64,000 nt of DNA from a virus, in IMG/VR virus record IMGVR_UViG_3300022839_000007, positions 1 through 64,000 of that record. The stretch is one strand, 5' to 3'. This document shows positions 53,600 through 62,781 of the stretch, one piece after another. Position 1 is the first letter of the stretch. Each line of letters begins with the position of its first letter. The notes under the pieces were generated by a model that worked only from the letters and a program-made list of their open reading frames with translations, had not been told where the DNA came from and made no database searches. Made by a program: the position numbers and the translations under genes.

Positions 53600-54211
53600 A
53601 TGACAGAAATAAATGAACTAAACGGCATACACGTAGCAGGTCATATAAAAATATTTGATCCGTCAAATGGTGAAGTTTTTATTAATAAAAGAAACGCAAT
53701 ACATTATGAAAATATGAGTATTGCACTAGCAGAAAGTCTTGCTAATCAAGGTAGTGGATATATTCATGAAATGAGTTTTGGCAATGGCGGCACTAGTGTT
53801 GATCCTACAGGAATTATTACATACCTCACTCCTAATACAACCGGAACAAACGCAAGTCTTTACAACCAAACTTATACAAAAATAGTTGATAATTCTAGCG
53901 TTAATAATTTAGATCCAACTCGAAATAAAACCGAAGTTAGACATGTTTCTGGTACAAATTATACTGACATTGTAGTAAGTTGTTTGTTAGATTACGGCGA
54001 GCCAGACGGCCAGTCGGCGTTTGACACAGCCGGTGATACCAATCAACTATATGTGTTTGACGAATTAGGATTACGTAGTTACAGTAGCAACGGTCCAGGT
54101 AGACTAATTACTCATGTAATTTTTCACCCGGTTCAGAAAAGTTTAAACCGCTTGATACAAATTGATTACACAGTACGAGTACAAAGTCTAAGTGGATTCA
54201 ACGAGGTATAA
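53600..54211 (+). CDS. Virion structural protein after the giant baseplate gene
   Basis: 203 residues. GHIKIFDPSNGEVFINKRNA followed by IHYENMSIALAESLANQGSG and IHEMSFGNGGTSV suggests a beta-rich domain with one helix, and the end (ITHVIFHPVQKSLNR, IDYTVRVQ) is beta-rich. I recall similar proteins near gp7 in marine phages. The position fits gp8 or a fibre-attachment protein, but no similarity with T4 gp8 is apparent. Confidence 0.65.
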   Translation: MTEINELNGIHVAGHIKIFDPSNGEVFINKRNAIHYENMSIALAESLANQGSGYIHEMSFGNGGTSVDPTGIITYLTPNTTGTNASLYNQTYTKIVDNSSVNNLDPTRNKTEVRHVSGTNYTDIVVSCLLDYGEPDGQSAFDTAGDTNQLYVFDELGLRSYSSNGPGRLITHVIFHPVQKSLNRLIQIDYTVRVQSLSGFNEV

Positions 54212-54214
54212 AGA

Positions 54215-56257
54215 ATGGCATATGAAGTAAGATTTACCGACTCTGTTAACAAAGGAAGTATAACAGTCGAAGAACAAACAATAAACGTTGAAACTAGTTT
54301 ATCTCTTCCTGGACGTAATCTTACTGACTACGGACCTAGGGTATTAGAAAACTTTTTACACTTGTTAGAAAATTTTGCTAATTCTACTAGTCCAGTGAGA
54401 CCGGTAGAAGGACAGCTATGGTATGACAACACTACCGGAACTGACCAATTAAAACTATACGACGGTGCAAATTGGGTAAGTGCAGGCGGCATTAAAAAGG
54501 CTAGCAGTGCCCCTGCTGCGGAACAAAGTTTATTAGGAGATTTGTGGGTAGATACTAGTAATCAACAAGTATATTTATATAGCGGATCTGGGTGGACGTT
54601 GATCGGACCTGATTACGCCGAAGGTGCAGGAACCGGTGCCAAATACGAATCTATTATTAGTACAGTTAATGCGGCAGTTCCGTGTATTATTAACTATGTT
54701 GATAATATCGTAATAAGTATTATTAGTGCTCGGCAATTTACACCCAAATTAACTATTTCTGGATTTGGAACTATTAATCCAGGACATAACATTTCCAGCA
54801 ATATAAGCGGATTACCAGGCAAATACTATGGTATGTCGCAAAAAGCAGAAACATTGTACGTTAATGAAACAGTAGGAGCAGTTCCTGGCAGTCAGTTTGC
54901 ACGATTAAATGCAACAAACATATTCCTTCAACCGTTACGTATACGAAATAATAACGGAATTGATATCGGAGAAACGCAAACGTTAGTAGTTAGCGTCACT
55001 GGTAGTAATGCATTAATTACAAATAAATCTACCGACGGGTATATTGGATTTAAAGTTCAAAATAATATTACTGCTCTTAGAATTAGAAATGACGGCAAAA
55101 TAGGAATCTTAAACGAGTCTCCGCAAGAAGCATTGGATGTAACTGGTTCAATTTTAGCATCCGGCAAGATTACCAACAATGATGTTACTCAAAGTTCTAG
55201 TGCAAATACCGGTGCGTTAGTTACGTTCGGCGGCGCAGGCATTGCAAAAAATTTAAACGTAGGCGGAAACATTTTAACAGCCGGGTCGATAACTGCTACA
55301 AATATTATACCAGATAGCACAAATACTCGGAATATAGGATCTGTTACACAAAAATACAACAACATTTATGCAAATACCTTTAACGGTAATTTAACCGGAG
55401 ATGTAGTTGGAAATTTAACCGGAACATCTGCTAGCACCGGCAAATTGAATAGTGCAACTACATTTACAATTGCAGGCGATGTAACAACTTCTGTTCCGGT
55501 AACGTTTGACGGACAAATTGGCGGGTTAACCAAGGTGTTCGACGTTGTTTTAAACGACTCTTATTTTACCGGTAAACCAGTTTATAGTGATCCTGTATCA
55601 GGAACTGAGCAGGTTCTTATCCGTAAAACTGCATTGTTACCAGGAGACACTCAATCTATAACTGAATTTTATGTTAGTACACTAGCTGCAATTGTATCAT
55701 TGGTTCCTACCTTTACTCCCGGAATGCTAATGATGTGTGCAGCAATATCTCCGCCTCCTGGCTGGAGATTTTGTCATGGAGATAATATTCCGCTAACCGG
55801 TACTTATGCAGCTCTATACGACGAAATTAAATTTACATATGGCGGCAGTCTTGCATTAGGATATTTTAAACTTCCGGATTTCAGAGGAAGAGTTTCGGTT
55901 GGAGCATTAAATAATGCAGTTAGACCTAGTGCTAATTCCGAAGACAGAATATACGACGATGGCGCTGCTTCAATTCTCGGAGCAGTTGGCGGCAACCAGA
56001 GAAATACCATTTTATTGTCAAATTTACCCGACCACGGGCATTCGTTAATGGGCGACGATGGTACCCAGTTTTATTCTACTACCGGAGTTACCGGCGGAAG
56101 TGATTCAAATACTGCTAATATTACAATAGTTGGAAGTACCTCGGGTACTGGACTTACTGCAACCGGAAACATAGATGGATGGACATCTCAGGATAAGATT
56201 GCAACAGTGCCTCCGTTTTTGACAACTAACTATATCATTTATACTGGAGTAATTTAA
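54215..56257 (+). CDS. Short tail fibre with collar domain (gp12-like C-terminus)
   Basis: 680 residues. The N-terminal module (about 1-130: LPGRNLTDYGPRVLENFLHL, EGQLWYDNTTG, LYDGANW) recurs in the next two genes. The middle has repeated fibre strands (SGNILASG-like LDVTGSILASGKITN, NLNVGGNILTAG). Residues of about 495-570 are a phage tail collar domain (PGMLMMCAAISPPPGWRFCHG, YFKLPDFRGRVSVG), as in T4 gp12. The C-terminus has NLPDHGHSLMGDD. It likely forms trimeric short fibres attached to the baseplate that bind the cell irreversibly. Stop and next start overlap (TAATG). Confidence 0.85.
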   Translation: MAYEVRFTDSVNKGSITVEEQTINVETSLSLPGRNLTDYGPRVLENFLHLLENFANSTSPVRPVEGQLWYDNTTGTDQLKLYDGANWVSAGGIKKASSAPAAEQSLLGDLWVDTSNQQVYLYSGSGWTLIGPDYAEGAGTGAKYESIISTVNAAVPCIINYVDNIVISIISARQFTPKLTISGFGTINPGHNISSNISGLPGKYYGMSQKAETLYVNETVGAVPGSQFARLNATNIFLQPLRIRNNNGIDIGETQTLVVSVTGSNALITNKSTDGYIGFKVQNNITALRIRNDGKIGILNESPQEALDVTGSILASGKITNNDVTQSSSANTGALVTFGGAGIAKNLNVGGNILTAGSITATNIIPDSTNTRNIGSVTQKYNNIYANTFNGNLTGDVVGNLTGTSASTGKLNSATTFTIAGDVTTSVPVTFDGQIGGLTKVFDVVLNDSYFTGKPVYSDPVSGTEQVLIRKTALLPGDTQSITEFYVSTLAAIVSLVPTFTPGMLMMCAAISPPPGWRFCHGDNIPLTGTYAALYDEIKFTYGGSLALGYFKLPDFRGRVSVGALNNAVRPSANSEDRIYDDGAASILGAVGGNQRNTILLSNLPDHGHSLMGDDGTQFYSTTGVTGGSDSNTANITIVGSTSGTGLTATGNIDGWTSQDKIATVPPFLTTNYIIYTGVI

Positions 56258-58077
56258 TGAGTTATAAGATTAATACCACAGACGGAACTTTATTAGTCGA
56301 CTTAGTAGATGGTAGAATAGATAGCAATACCACTGATCTTACTTTGATAGGAAGAAATTACACAGGGTATGGTGAATTTTTTAATGAGAATTTTGTAAGA
56401 TTATTAGAAAATTTTAAAAACACAGCACCGCCACCTAGTCCGTTGATAGGGCAACTCTGGTTTGACACAAGCGAAGGCAGACTACGAGTGTATAATGGTG
56501 AGGAGTGGAAGTCCACAGATACTACTATAGTGTCAGCAACTCAGCCGACGTTATTAGCCGGTGATGTATGGATAAGTACTGCTCAAAAACAGATATATTT
56601 TAGCGACGGAGCAGATGTTATTTTGGCTGGTCCAATTTATACCGCAGATCAAGGAAAATCAGGATGGGATGTTATTACCTTAATTGACAGGTTTGGTGTG
56701 AATAAAACCGTAACTCAGCTAATGATAGGCGGAATATCAGTTGCAATATTTTCAAAAGAAACATTTACTGCTGCTAGTATTTCAGAAAACTTATCATTGT
56801 TAGAAGGCTTTCCGGTGTCTATAAAAACTGGAATTAATGTTAATAGTAATTATAGCGACTTCTCGTTCTATGGACCTGCAGACTTTACTTATCGACTATT
56901 AGATAGCAGCAATAATTCTTATACTCCTGACAATTTTATAAAAGTTACAGGCAATAACACACTTACCGGAACATTTCATATTAAAAACGACAGCGGTATA
57001 ACAGTTGGCGACGACAGCGATTTTATAATAAGAGTCCAGGGTACTAATACTATCTTACGTAATCAATTAAATAACAACAATCTTGCATTACAAGTTACTC
57101 GCGGCGGCGCATTACAAGACGCAATTACAATAAAAACGTTTGACGGTAAAATTGGATTTTGGCAACCAGATCCGCAATACGACTTAGATCTCAACGGCGA
57201 TGTTAGGATTTCAGGAAATTTAATTGTAGACGGCGATACGATTAGCTTAAATGTCTCAAATCTCAGAGTTGAAGACAAATTAATCGAGCTTGCGTTGACT
57301 GCTGATGGTATGCTATTATCTGATGCCCAAGTCGACGGAGCCGGAATTTCGGTCAGAGCAATTAATAATGATAAAACAATTACTTGGAATAATACTTATA
57401 ATAGCTGGAATCATAGTTGCAACGTCAACATTCCAGCTGGATTTGCGTTTAAGATTGCGAATCTTGATGTTTTATCCACAACTTCATTAGGAGCAACTGT
57501 TTCTAGCGCAGTTGGCCTTACTCAGATTGGAACATTAATTAATCTTGATGTCGATTCTATTAATCTCAATGGATCTACAATTACTACTACTAATTCGTTG
57601 ATAATTTCAGCCGGTGGCGATATTAACATTGCTAATAATAGAAAGATCACTGGAGTAAAATCTCCAGTGGACAGTGACACAGCCGATGTTGTTGCAACTA
57701 AAGGGTATGTAGACAACGTACAACAGTTGCAAAACGAGCATCTTGCACTCGACATTACTGGATTAAGTAATGCACAAATTTCCGCAGTAATTAATGATGT
57801 TATACCGTCGTTGTCAAAGGATATTGGCATAACCTGTAAAGTGCATTGTACAATTTATACAGGAACTTATGCATATAACGCAAACAACGGCTTAACAAAA
57901 AACTTTATAGCAGTAGATAAAGATGGAGTCGAAAATCAATCAGTAGTGCAAAATTTTAGTTTTGTTGCTCAAACTGCGCAACCAGTTACGTTGACTGTAA
58001 TACGAAGTCTTAAGCAGTTTGTAATAAACGGCGCAGGTAATTGGGAATTTGATGCTGATCTAGTATCCAGCGTCTAA
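56257..58077 (+). CDS. Tail fibre protein, paralogue sharing the N-terminal attachment module
   Basis: 606 residues. The first 130 residues match the preceding gene (LIGRNYTGYGEFFNENFVRL, GQLWFDTSEGRLRVYNGEEW). The middle has LDLNGDVRISGNLIVDGDTI and LRVEDKLIELAL, known from head-fibre and appendage proteins. An ATKGYVDNVQQLQNEHLALD segment near residue 485 suggests a coiled coil before a beta-rich tip. No collar domain is present, so its receptor-binding part differs from that of its neighbour. Confidence 0.8.
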   Translation: MSYKINTTDGTLLVDLVDGRIDSNTTDLTLIGRNYTGYGEFFNENFVRLLENFKNTAPPPSPLIGQLWFDTSEGRLRVYNGEEWKSTDTTIVSATQPTLLAGDVWISTAQKQIYFSDGADVILAGPIYTADQGKSGWDVITLIDRFGVNKTVTQLMIGGISVAIFSKETFTAASISENLSLLEGFPVSIKTGINVNSNYSDFSFYGPADFTYRLLDSSNNSYTPDNFIKVTGNNTLTGTFHIKNDSGITVGDDSDFIIRVQGTNTILRNQLNNNNLALQVTRGGALQDAITIKTFDGKIGFWQPDPQYDLDLNGDVRISGNLIVDGDTISLNVSNLRVEDKLIELALTADGMLLSDAQVDGAGISVRAINNDKTITWNNTYNSWNHSCNVNIPAGFAFKIANLDVLSTTSLGATVSSAVGLTQIGTLINLDVDSINLNGSTITTTNSLIISAGGDINIANNRKITGVKSPVDSDTADVVATKGYVDNVQQLQNEHLALDITGLSNAQISAVINDVIPSLSKDIGITCKVHCTIYTGTYAYNANNGLTKNFIAVDKDGVENQSVVQNFSFVAQTAQPVTLTVIRSLKQFVINGAGNWEFDADLVSSV

Positions 58078-58079
58078 AC

Positions 58080-58087
58080 GATAAATA
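58080..58087 (+). promoter_or_regulatory. T4-type late promoter (GATAAATA) for the 58113 gene
   Basis: GATAAATA lies three bases after the stop at 58077 and 25 bp before the ATG at 58113, with TATAAGGG between. Confidence 0.65.
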
Positions 58088-58112
58088 TTACAATATATAA
58101 GGGTACTGACAC

Positions 58113-59576
58113 ATGGCATACATTATTAACAGATACAACGGAACTGTATTAACAACAGTTGAAGACGGTACTGTAAACACAACTACTGAATTAAAACTTA
58201 TAGGAAAAAACTTTGCAGGGTACGGCGAAGCACAGAATGAAAATTACTTATTTTTATTAGAAAGTTTCTCAAATACTTCGGCACCAACTAGACCGTTAAG
58301 CGGGATGTTGTGGTATGATAGCGGCAATGCAAAACTAAGATTTTATAACGGTAATGCATGGAAGACCACAGGCGGCGCCGAAACTTCAACTAGTCCTCCG
58401 AGCACCGGAGTTGAAGGAGACTTTTGGTGGGATACTACATCTAATCAATTAAAGGCAAAAAATGCAAATGGCGACTGGGTACTAATTGGACCACAACGTG
58501 CCGGAACCGGGATTACTCAAATGACTAGTATTGTCCTTACCGACACGCTAGGCGGTACTCAGTCTGTGATATCAGCTACCGTAAACGATATTGTTATATA
58601 TATAATTAGTGCTAATGAATTTACTATTGCAGCAGTTGATGCAATTCCCGGATTTGATACAATTAAACCCGGGCTGACACTAGTAAATACAACCTCGTCG
58701 ACTAACGGAATTACAACCGGCGATTTTTATTACTGGGGAACAGCAAGCAATTCTCTTAAACTAAACGGAATAGACGCAAGTGTATACGACATTGATAACA
58801 ATTTTGCAAACAGACTAACTCCGGTATTATTTAATGACTACGGATATACAGTAGGCAATGACGTTGATTTCACAGTAAAGATTGACAGTGATACCGAAAC
58901 TCCGATGATAAAACTTCATCGAAATCTATTACGTATTAAAAACAGTACAGACATTGTTATCGCCACAGTTGAAAATACAGGTATTCATCCCGGAGCAAGT
59001 AACGCATTTGATCTCGGAACTCCGTCAAAAGTATGGGCAACAATATATGCTAACAGCTTCAACGGTACAGTCACCAAAGCTAATCAATTGCGTCTTGGCG
59101 GATCTGGTACAACATACGTATCCTCAGCAACGTCGGCATTACCGGATACTATTGCAGCAAGAGATTCTGTTGGTAATTTAACAGCCGTGTTATTTCAGGG
59201 TACTGCAACAAAGGCACGTTACGCAGATCTTGCAGAAAAATATACCACCTCTAACGAATTACCGCCCGGGACCGCAGTTTCGGTTTGTACATGTAACACA
59301 CACGAAGTAGAACCTTCTAGCGCAACTCAGCTATGTATCGGGGTAGTTTCGACTAATCCGGCAGTTATGATGAACAGCGACGCTGACGGACAATACATAG
59401 GACTTAAAGGACGGTTGCCTGTAAGAGTCAAAGGAGCAGTTCGTAAAGGTCAAGCAGTATACGCAATAGCAGGCGGAGTAAGCACAATTGTAGCAACATC
59501 TGCATTAGTAGGTATTGCATTAGAAACTAATCTTAGTCCAGACGAAAAACTTGTCGAGTGTGTTCTCAAGGTATAA
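58113..59576 (+). CDS. Tail fibre protein, third copy of the N-terminal module
   Basis: 487 residues. It has the shared N-terminal module (LIGKNFAGYGEAQNENYLFL, SGMLWYDSGNAKLRFYNG). The centre has IHPGASNAFDLGTPSKVWAT, often found before fibre tips. The C-terminal 110 residues (ADLAEKYTTSNELPPGTAVS, then GLKGRLPVRVKGAVRKGQAV) resemble the self-assembly or intramolecular-chaperone-like ends of phage fibre proteins; cleavage is not demonstrated. Cys-x-Cys (VCTCNT) occurs in this end. Confidence 0.8.
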   Translation: MAYIINRYNGTVLTTVEDGTVNTTTELKLIGKNFAGYGEAQNENYLFLLESFSNTSAPTRPLSGMLWYDSGNAKLRFYNGNAWKTTGGAETSTSPPSTGVEGDFWWDTTSNQLKAKNANGDWVLIGPQRAGTGITQMTSIVLTDTLGGTQSVISATVNDIVIYIISANEFTIAAVDAIPGFDTIKPGLTLVNTTSSTNGITTGDFYYWGTASNSLKLNGIDASVYDIDNNFANRLTPVLFNDYGYTVGNDVDFTVKIDSDTETPMIKLHRNLLRIKNSTDIVIATVENTGIHPGASNAFDLGTPSKVWATIYANSFNGTVTKANQLRLGGSGTTYVSSATSALPDTIAARDSVGNLTAVLFQGTATKARYADLAEKYTTSNELPPGTAVSVCTCNTHEVEPSSATQLCIGVVSTNPAVMMNSDADGQYIGLKGRLPVRVKGAVRKGQAVYAIAGGVSTIVATSALVGIALETNLSPDEKLVECVLKV

Positions 59577-59579
59577 ATA
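59572..59579 (+). promoter_or_regulatory. T4-type late promoter (TATAAATA) overlapping a stop codon
   Basis: TATAAATA contains the TAA stop (59574-59576) of the preceding fibre gene and lies 23 bp before the ATG at 59603, with TATAAGGA as ribosome site. It is an exact match to the T4 consensus. Confidence 0.7.
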
Positions 59580-59602
59580 CTAGCATATTATAAGGAACAA
59601 AC

Positions 59603-60487
59603 ATGGCAGTTGGCGAAATCATATCTGTTGCACGATACAATGCGATGCAAATAAAAATTAAGAATGTATTAGCCGGTATAGGTACAACTGGGCAGTTTGG
59701 ATACGGACAAGATCCTATACTAAGCAGCCCAGTTAGTAATTCAACTACGGTAAATGCAGTTCATATGCAGCAACTTAATACTGATTTAATTAAAGCTTAT
59801 GTACATCAAACAGGGTCAGATCCTGGATTGCCTAATGTTGTAACAGACAACGAAATTACCAATGCAGTATATAACAGTTATGAAACAATTGTAAATTCTA
59901 CTTATAATAATAGAAATATTATATTTGAAAGCACCCAGGCTAGTGTAGAAGCTAAGTTAAATAGTCAACGTACTAGTTCGTGGGGCGGAAATTTACAACC
60001 CCAGACTGTTACACACGAATTTTCATTAACATTTAATAATGCAAATGATCGCAGATATTTTTTTAATGCAGGCAGCGAAATAAGATTTTCCGCAAGCTTA
60101 ACTAGTAGCAGCGGCGCCAAATATAACGACTGGAAAAACATGTTAACTGCCTTAGGCACAGTTAAGTTTAATTACGATACTACAACCGGAAATAGCGGTA
60201 CATCTCCTAACGGAATTGGAAACTTTGAATTAACAACAACTTATCAAGTAATATGGATTAAATCCGGGAGTGGAGTATACAGCAATAACGACTTAATTGC
60301 TTATGCAAAAACAAATACACTCGGTAATGTTATAATGTTTAAGATAGCGTTCAATGACGGCAGTATCGGCGGCGCCGACGAGCCAGTAACTGGTAATTTA
60401 ACTAGCATTATTACTCAATTACGTGCAACCGGAGTATATGTCGAAGTACTTACTCCTGTCTATCAGAATATTACAGATTTGGCTTGA
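59603..60487 (+). CDS. Virion structural protein, paralogue of the 60536 gene
   Basis: 294 residues. The N-terminal part is helical (VARYNAMQIKIKNVLAG, MQQLNTDLIKAYVHQTG). From about 125 it is beta-rich with RTSSWGGNLQPQTVTHEFSL, RRYFFNAGSEIRFSASL and KNMLTALGTVKFNYDTTTGN. The same three blocks appear in the next gene, so the two arose by duplication. The context points to a fibre or distal tail component. No domain name can be given. Confidence 0.75.
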   Translation: MAVGEIISVARYNAMQIKIKNVLAGIGTTGQFGYGQDPILSSPVSNSTTVNAVHMQQLNTDLIKAYVHQTGSDPGLPNVVTDNEITNAVYNSYETIVNSTYNNRNIIFESTQASVEAKLNSQRTSSWGGNLQPQTVTHEFSLTFNNANDRRYFFNAGSEIRFSASLTSSSGAKYNDWKNMLTALGTVKFNYDTTTGNSGTSPNGIGNFELTTTYQVIWIKSGSGVYSNNDLIAYAKTNTLGNVIMFKIAFNDGSIGGADEPVTGNLTSIITQLRATGVYVEVLTPVYQNITDLA

Positions 60488-60512
60488 CATCTGCTTGTAT
60501 ATTTGTTATAAT
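60484..60512 (+). promoter_or_regulatory. Consensus sigma70 promoter for the 60536 gene
   Basis: TTGACA (60484-60489), 17-bp spacer, TATAAT (60507-60512), then GTAGGAG and the ATG at 60536. The -35 box overlaps the stop of the preceding gene (60485-60487). It matches the host consensus exactly, and no NATAAATA box is present here. Confidence 0.8.
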
Positions 60513-60535
60513 AAAGATCATGTAGGAGTAAACAA

Positions 60536-61552
60536 ATGGTAAATGTATCGGGTAACATATTTGCCAGTGATTATAACAGTATTAGATCCACAGTTGATCA
60601 AATTTTAAATGCGCAATGGGGACAACCATTGGTTAGCAACACTGTAATTGCTAGTGTAAACACGGTCTCTGCGCAACAATTGCAAGATTTATATATTGAT
60701 TTACAAATAGTACATGTACATCAAAACGGAACACTTAATGAATTAGTCGCAGTTCCGCAAACTGGATTTCGTATCGGTGCCGACACAGTAGTTGATTATA
60801 ATGATGTAACTGGTGCAACAACCGCAGTTACTGGTGGCAACCAAATGGGAGTCAACGATTACTCGGACGCGGCATCAACGATTTCAAATTTTAATCCCGA
60901 ACTCACAGGGTTTCCAGTTGCAAATTTGCTTCCTACAGGGTCAACTACTAGCCAACGTACTACTACATGGGGCGGAGCAGGACAAGTACAACAACTTTAT
61001 CATGTAGTAACAATAACCTTTGCATCGGGCGAGCAGGCGGATTATTTCTTCAACGCCGGTGGCGAGTTAAGAGTTTCTGCTAATGTTGTTGACGGCAGCG
61101 GTGCAAAAACAAACGATTGGCGCAACTTGTTAACTGCTTTAGGTACGGTTAAGTTTAATAAATTCAATACCACCGGTGACAGCGGAGTTGGCACTTCCGT
61201 TGGATATGCTAACCTAACCGGAGTGTACCAACAATTATTTCTTAAAGTTGGAAGCGGAGTTTATGCCGATAATGATTATAAAATTGAAGGTCAAAAAGCG
61301 TCGCCTACTGTATTAAGATTTAGAATTACGTTCAACGACGGCGATACTGGTCAGACAGGAGGTACCGCTCCTTTGTTTATTAACAACCCAATTGACGAGC
61401 AAGTTAACGGAACTTTAACTAGTAATATTCAATCTGCCCGCCCGGCTAGTAATTTTACATACAATTCACAGTCTTACGGAGTTGATCTAGATTCTCCGGT
61501 AATTTCTAATATTGCCACAGTTGATGTAAACTACGGCGCTGTTCCGAGTTAA
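60536..61552 (+). CDS. Virion structural protein, paralogue of the 59603 gene
   Basis: 338 residues. Shared blocks are SAQQLQDLYIDLQIVHVHQN, RTTTWGGAGQVQQLYH, DYFFNAGGELRVSANV and RNLLTALGTVKFNKFNTTGD. It has an insert at about 80-130 relative to its paralogue and a longer C-terminus. Unlike its paralogue it has a host-type promoter, so the two may be made at different times. Confidence 0.75.
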   Translation: MVNVSGNIFASDYNSIRSTVDQILNAQWGQPLVSNTVIASVNTVSAQQLQDLYIDLQIVHVHQNGTLNELVAVPQTGFRIGADTVVDYNDVTGATTAVTGGNQMGVNDYSDAASTISNFNPELTGFPVANLLPTGSTTSQRTTTWGGAGQVQQLYHVVTITFASGEQADYFFNAGGELRVSANVVDGSGAKTNDWRNLLTALGTVKFNKFNTTGDSGVGTSVGYANLTGVYQQLFLKVGSGVYADNDYKIEGQKASPTVLRFRITFNDGDTGQTGGTAPLFINNPIDEQVNGTLTSNIQSARPASNFTYNSQSYGVDLDSPVISNIATVDVNYGAVPS

Positions 61553-61555
61553 CAC

Positions 61556-61584
61556 TTGACAATATTAAAATAATATTATATACT
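61556..61584 (+). promoter_or_regulatory. sigma70-type promoter for the 61607 gene cluster
   Basis: TTGACA (61556-61561), 17-bp spacer, TATACT (61579-61584), then AGTAGGAG and the ATG at 61607. The spacer holds an AT-rich inverted repeat AATATTA-AAA-TAATATT. It would drive the small protein and both glycosyltransferase-like genes. Confidence 0.75.
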
Positions 61585-61606
61585 TTGAATAGAGTAGGAG
61601 TATTAG

Positions 61607-61954
61607 ATGGACGAACGTTTAGAAAAAGCATTAGAGTTTAGTAATTATATGATTACGTTAAGTAATCAAAAACGAATACTCGGTGAACAATTTAATGAAA
61701 ATGTAATATATTATTTTAACGGTGGCGAATTCACAGCATCTCCTGAACTTATGAGTTTTTGTCAATGCCTGTTATTTCGTTCTCAAACAGATACAATCCT
61801 AATTGATAATAACGGATTGCCTGTTGAAATTGAAAATTTACAATTATTCTCTGATAACATCGCTAGCATATATTACACAGCATCAAATAAATATTTAACT
61901 GAATATAACAAGTTAAAAAAGAATCGAACAGTTAGTGGTATTATAGATTTATGA
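61607..61954 (+). CDS. Small helical protein before the glycosyltransferase-like genes
   Basis: 115 residues, helical at both ends (MDERLEKALEFSNYMITLSN and YYTASNKYLTEYNKLKKNR) with a strand-rich middle (DTILIDNNGLPVEIENL). I recall similar small proteins in the tail gene region of marine phages; a tail-fibre assembly chaperone is one possibility but has no motif support. Its stop overlaps the next start (ATGA). Confidence 0.65.
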   Translation: MDERLEKALEFSNYMITLSNQKRILGEQFNENVIYYFNGGEFTASPELMSFCQCLLFRSQTDTILIDNNGLPVEIENLQLFSDNIASIYYTASNKYLTEYNKLKKNRTVSGIIDL

Positions 61955-62781
61955 CTAAAGGCGCGGTGCTAATTGCATGTAATAATGCTCAGATTGACTA
62001 TGTTAAACAAGCTGTATTTTGTGCTCAACGAATTATAAAGTTTTTAAATATACCAGTTACATTAATTACTGATAATATTGCGTATGTCAATACTTCCTAC
62101 CCGGATCATCCATTTGATCAAATAATATTATCATCAGATAATAACTACACTCACAAAAAATACAATGATGGTAATTTTATAAGATGTAATTTAGAGTTTA
62201 AAAATACATCTAGATCGGATGTTTATGATCTAACACCGTACGACGAAACCATTCTGATGGATACCGATTTTTTGTTAGGCAACGATGTTTTTCTAAATTG
62301 CTTTTTACAATCTAGTAATTTTATGATTTATAAGAATGGGGTTGAGTTGTCAGGATGGAGAAACTTACAGGAATTTGAATATATTAGCGATTCCGGTATA
62401 GACTTCTATTGGGCAACCGTTATATTTTTTAGAAAAAATTCTACAAACAAGATCTTCTTTGATTTATTAAAACATATTAAAGAAAATTGGACTCATTATA
62501 AAAGACTATATAGTCTAACTACTAGCACGTTTAGGAATGATCATGCATTTAGTATTGCATTACATATCATGAATAATTATCAACCAGGAAACTTTTCTAA
62601 GTCGCTTCCTGGTAAAATGTTTTACACTACTGATAATGATATTTTAATAGCACTTACGGATAATACGTTTAAATTTCTAATAGAAAATAAAAATTCGCAG
62701 TATTTTCCAGCAAGTATTACGGATAGCAATATCCATATAATGAATAAGTTTAGCCTGAATAGGATTATTGACTGTGGCTAA
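61951..62781 (+). CDS. Glycosyltransferase-like protein (GT-A fold) 1
   Basis: 276 residues. The N-terminus GAVLIACNNAQIDYVKQAVF is followed by a Rossmann-type strand and IPVTLITDN. The DxD motif is at D104-T105-D106 (ETILMDTDFLLG), which binds a metal and nucleotide sugar in GT-A enzymes. Later, SDSGIDFYWATVIFFRK and NDHAFSIALHI fit the acceptor-side region. It could modify phage or host surface glycans or DNA. Translation is coupled to the previous gene by ATGA, and the following paralogue overlaps its 3' end by 14 bp. Confidence 0.7.
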   Translation: MTKGAVLIACNNAQIDYVKQAVFCAQRIIKFLNIPVTLITDNIAYVNTSYPDHPFDQIILSSDNNYTHKKYNDGNFIRCNLEFKNTSRSDVYDLTPYDETILMDTDFLLGNDVFLNCFLQSSNFMIYKNGVELSGWRNLQEFEYISDSGIDFYWATVIFFRKNSTNKIFFDLLKHIKENWTHYKRLYSLTTSTFRNDHAFSIALHIMNNYQPGNFSKSLPGKMFYTTDNDILIALTDNTFKFLIENKNSQYFPASITDSNIHIMNKFSLNRIIDCG

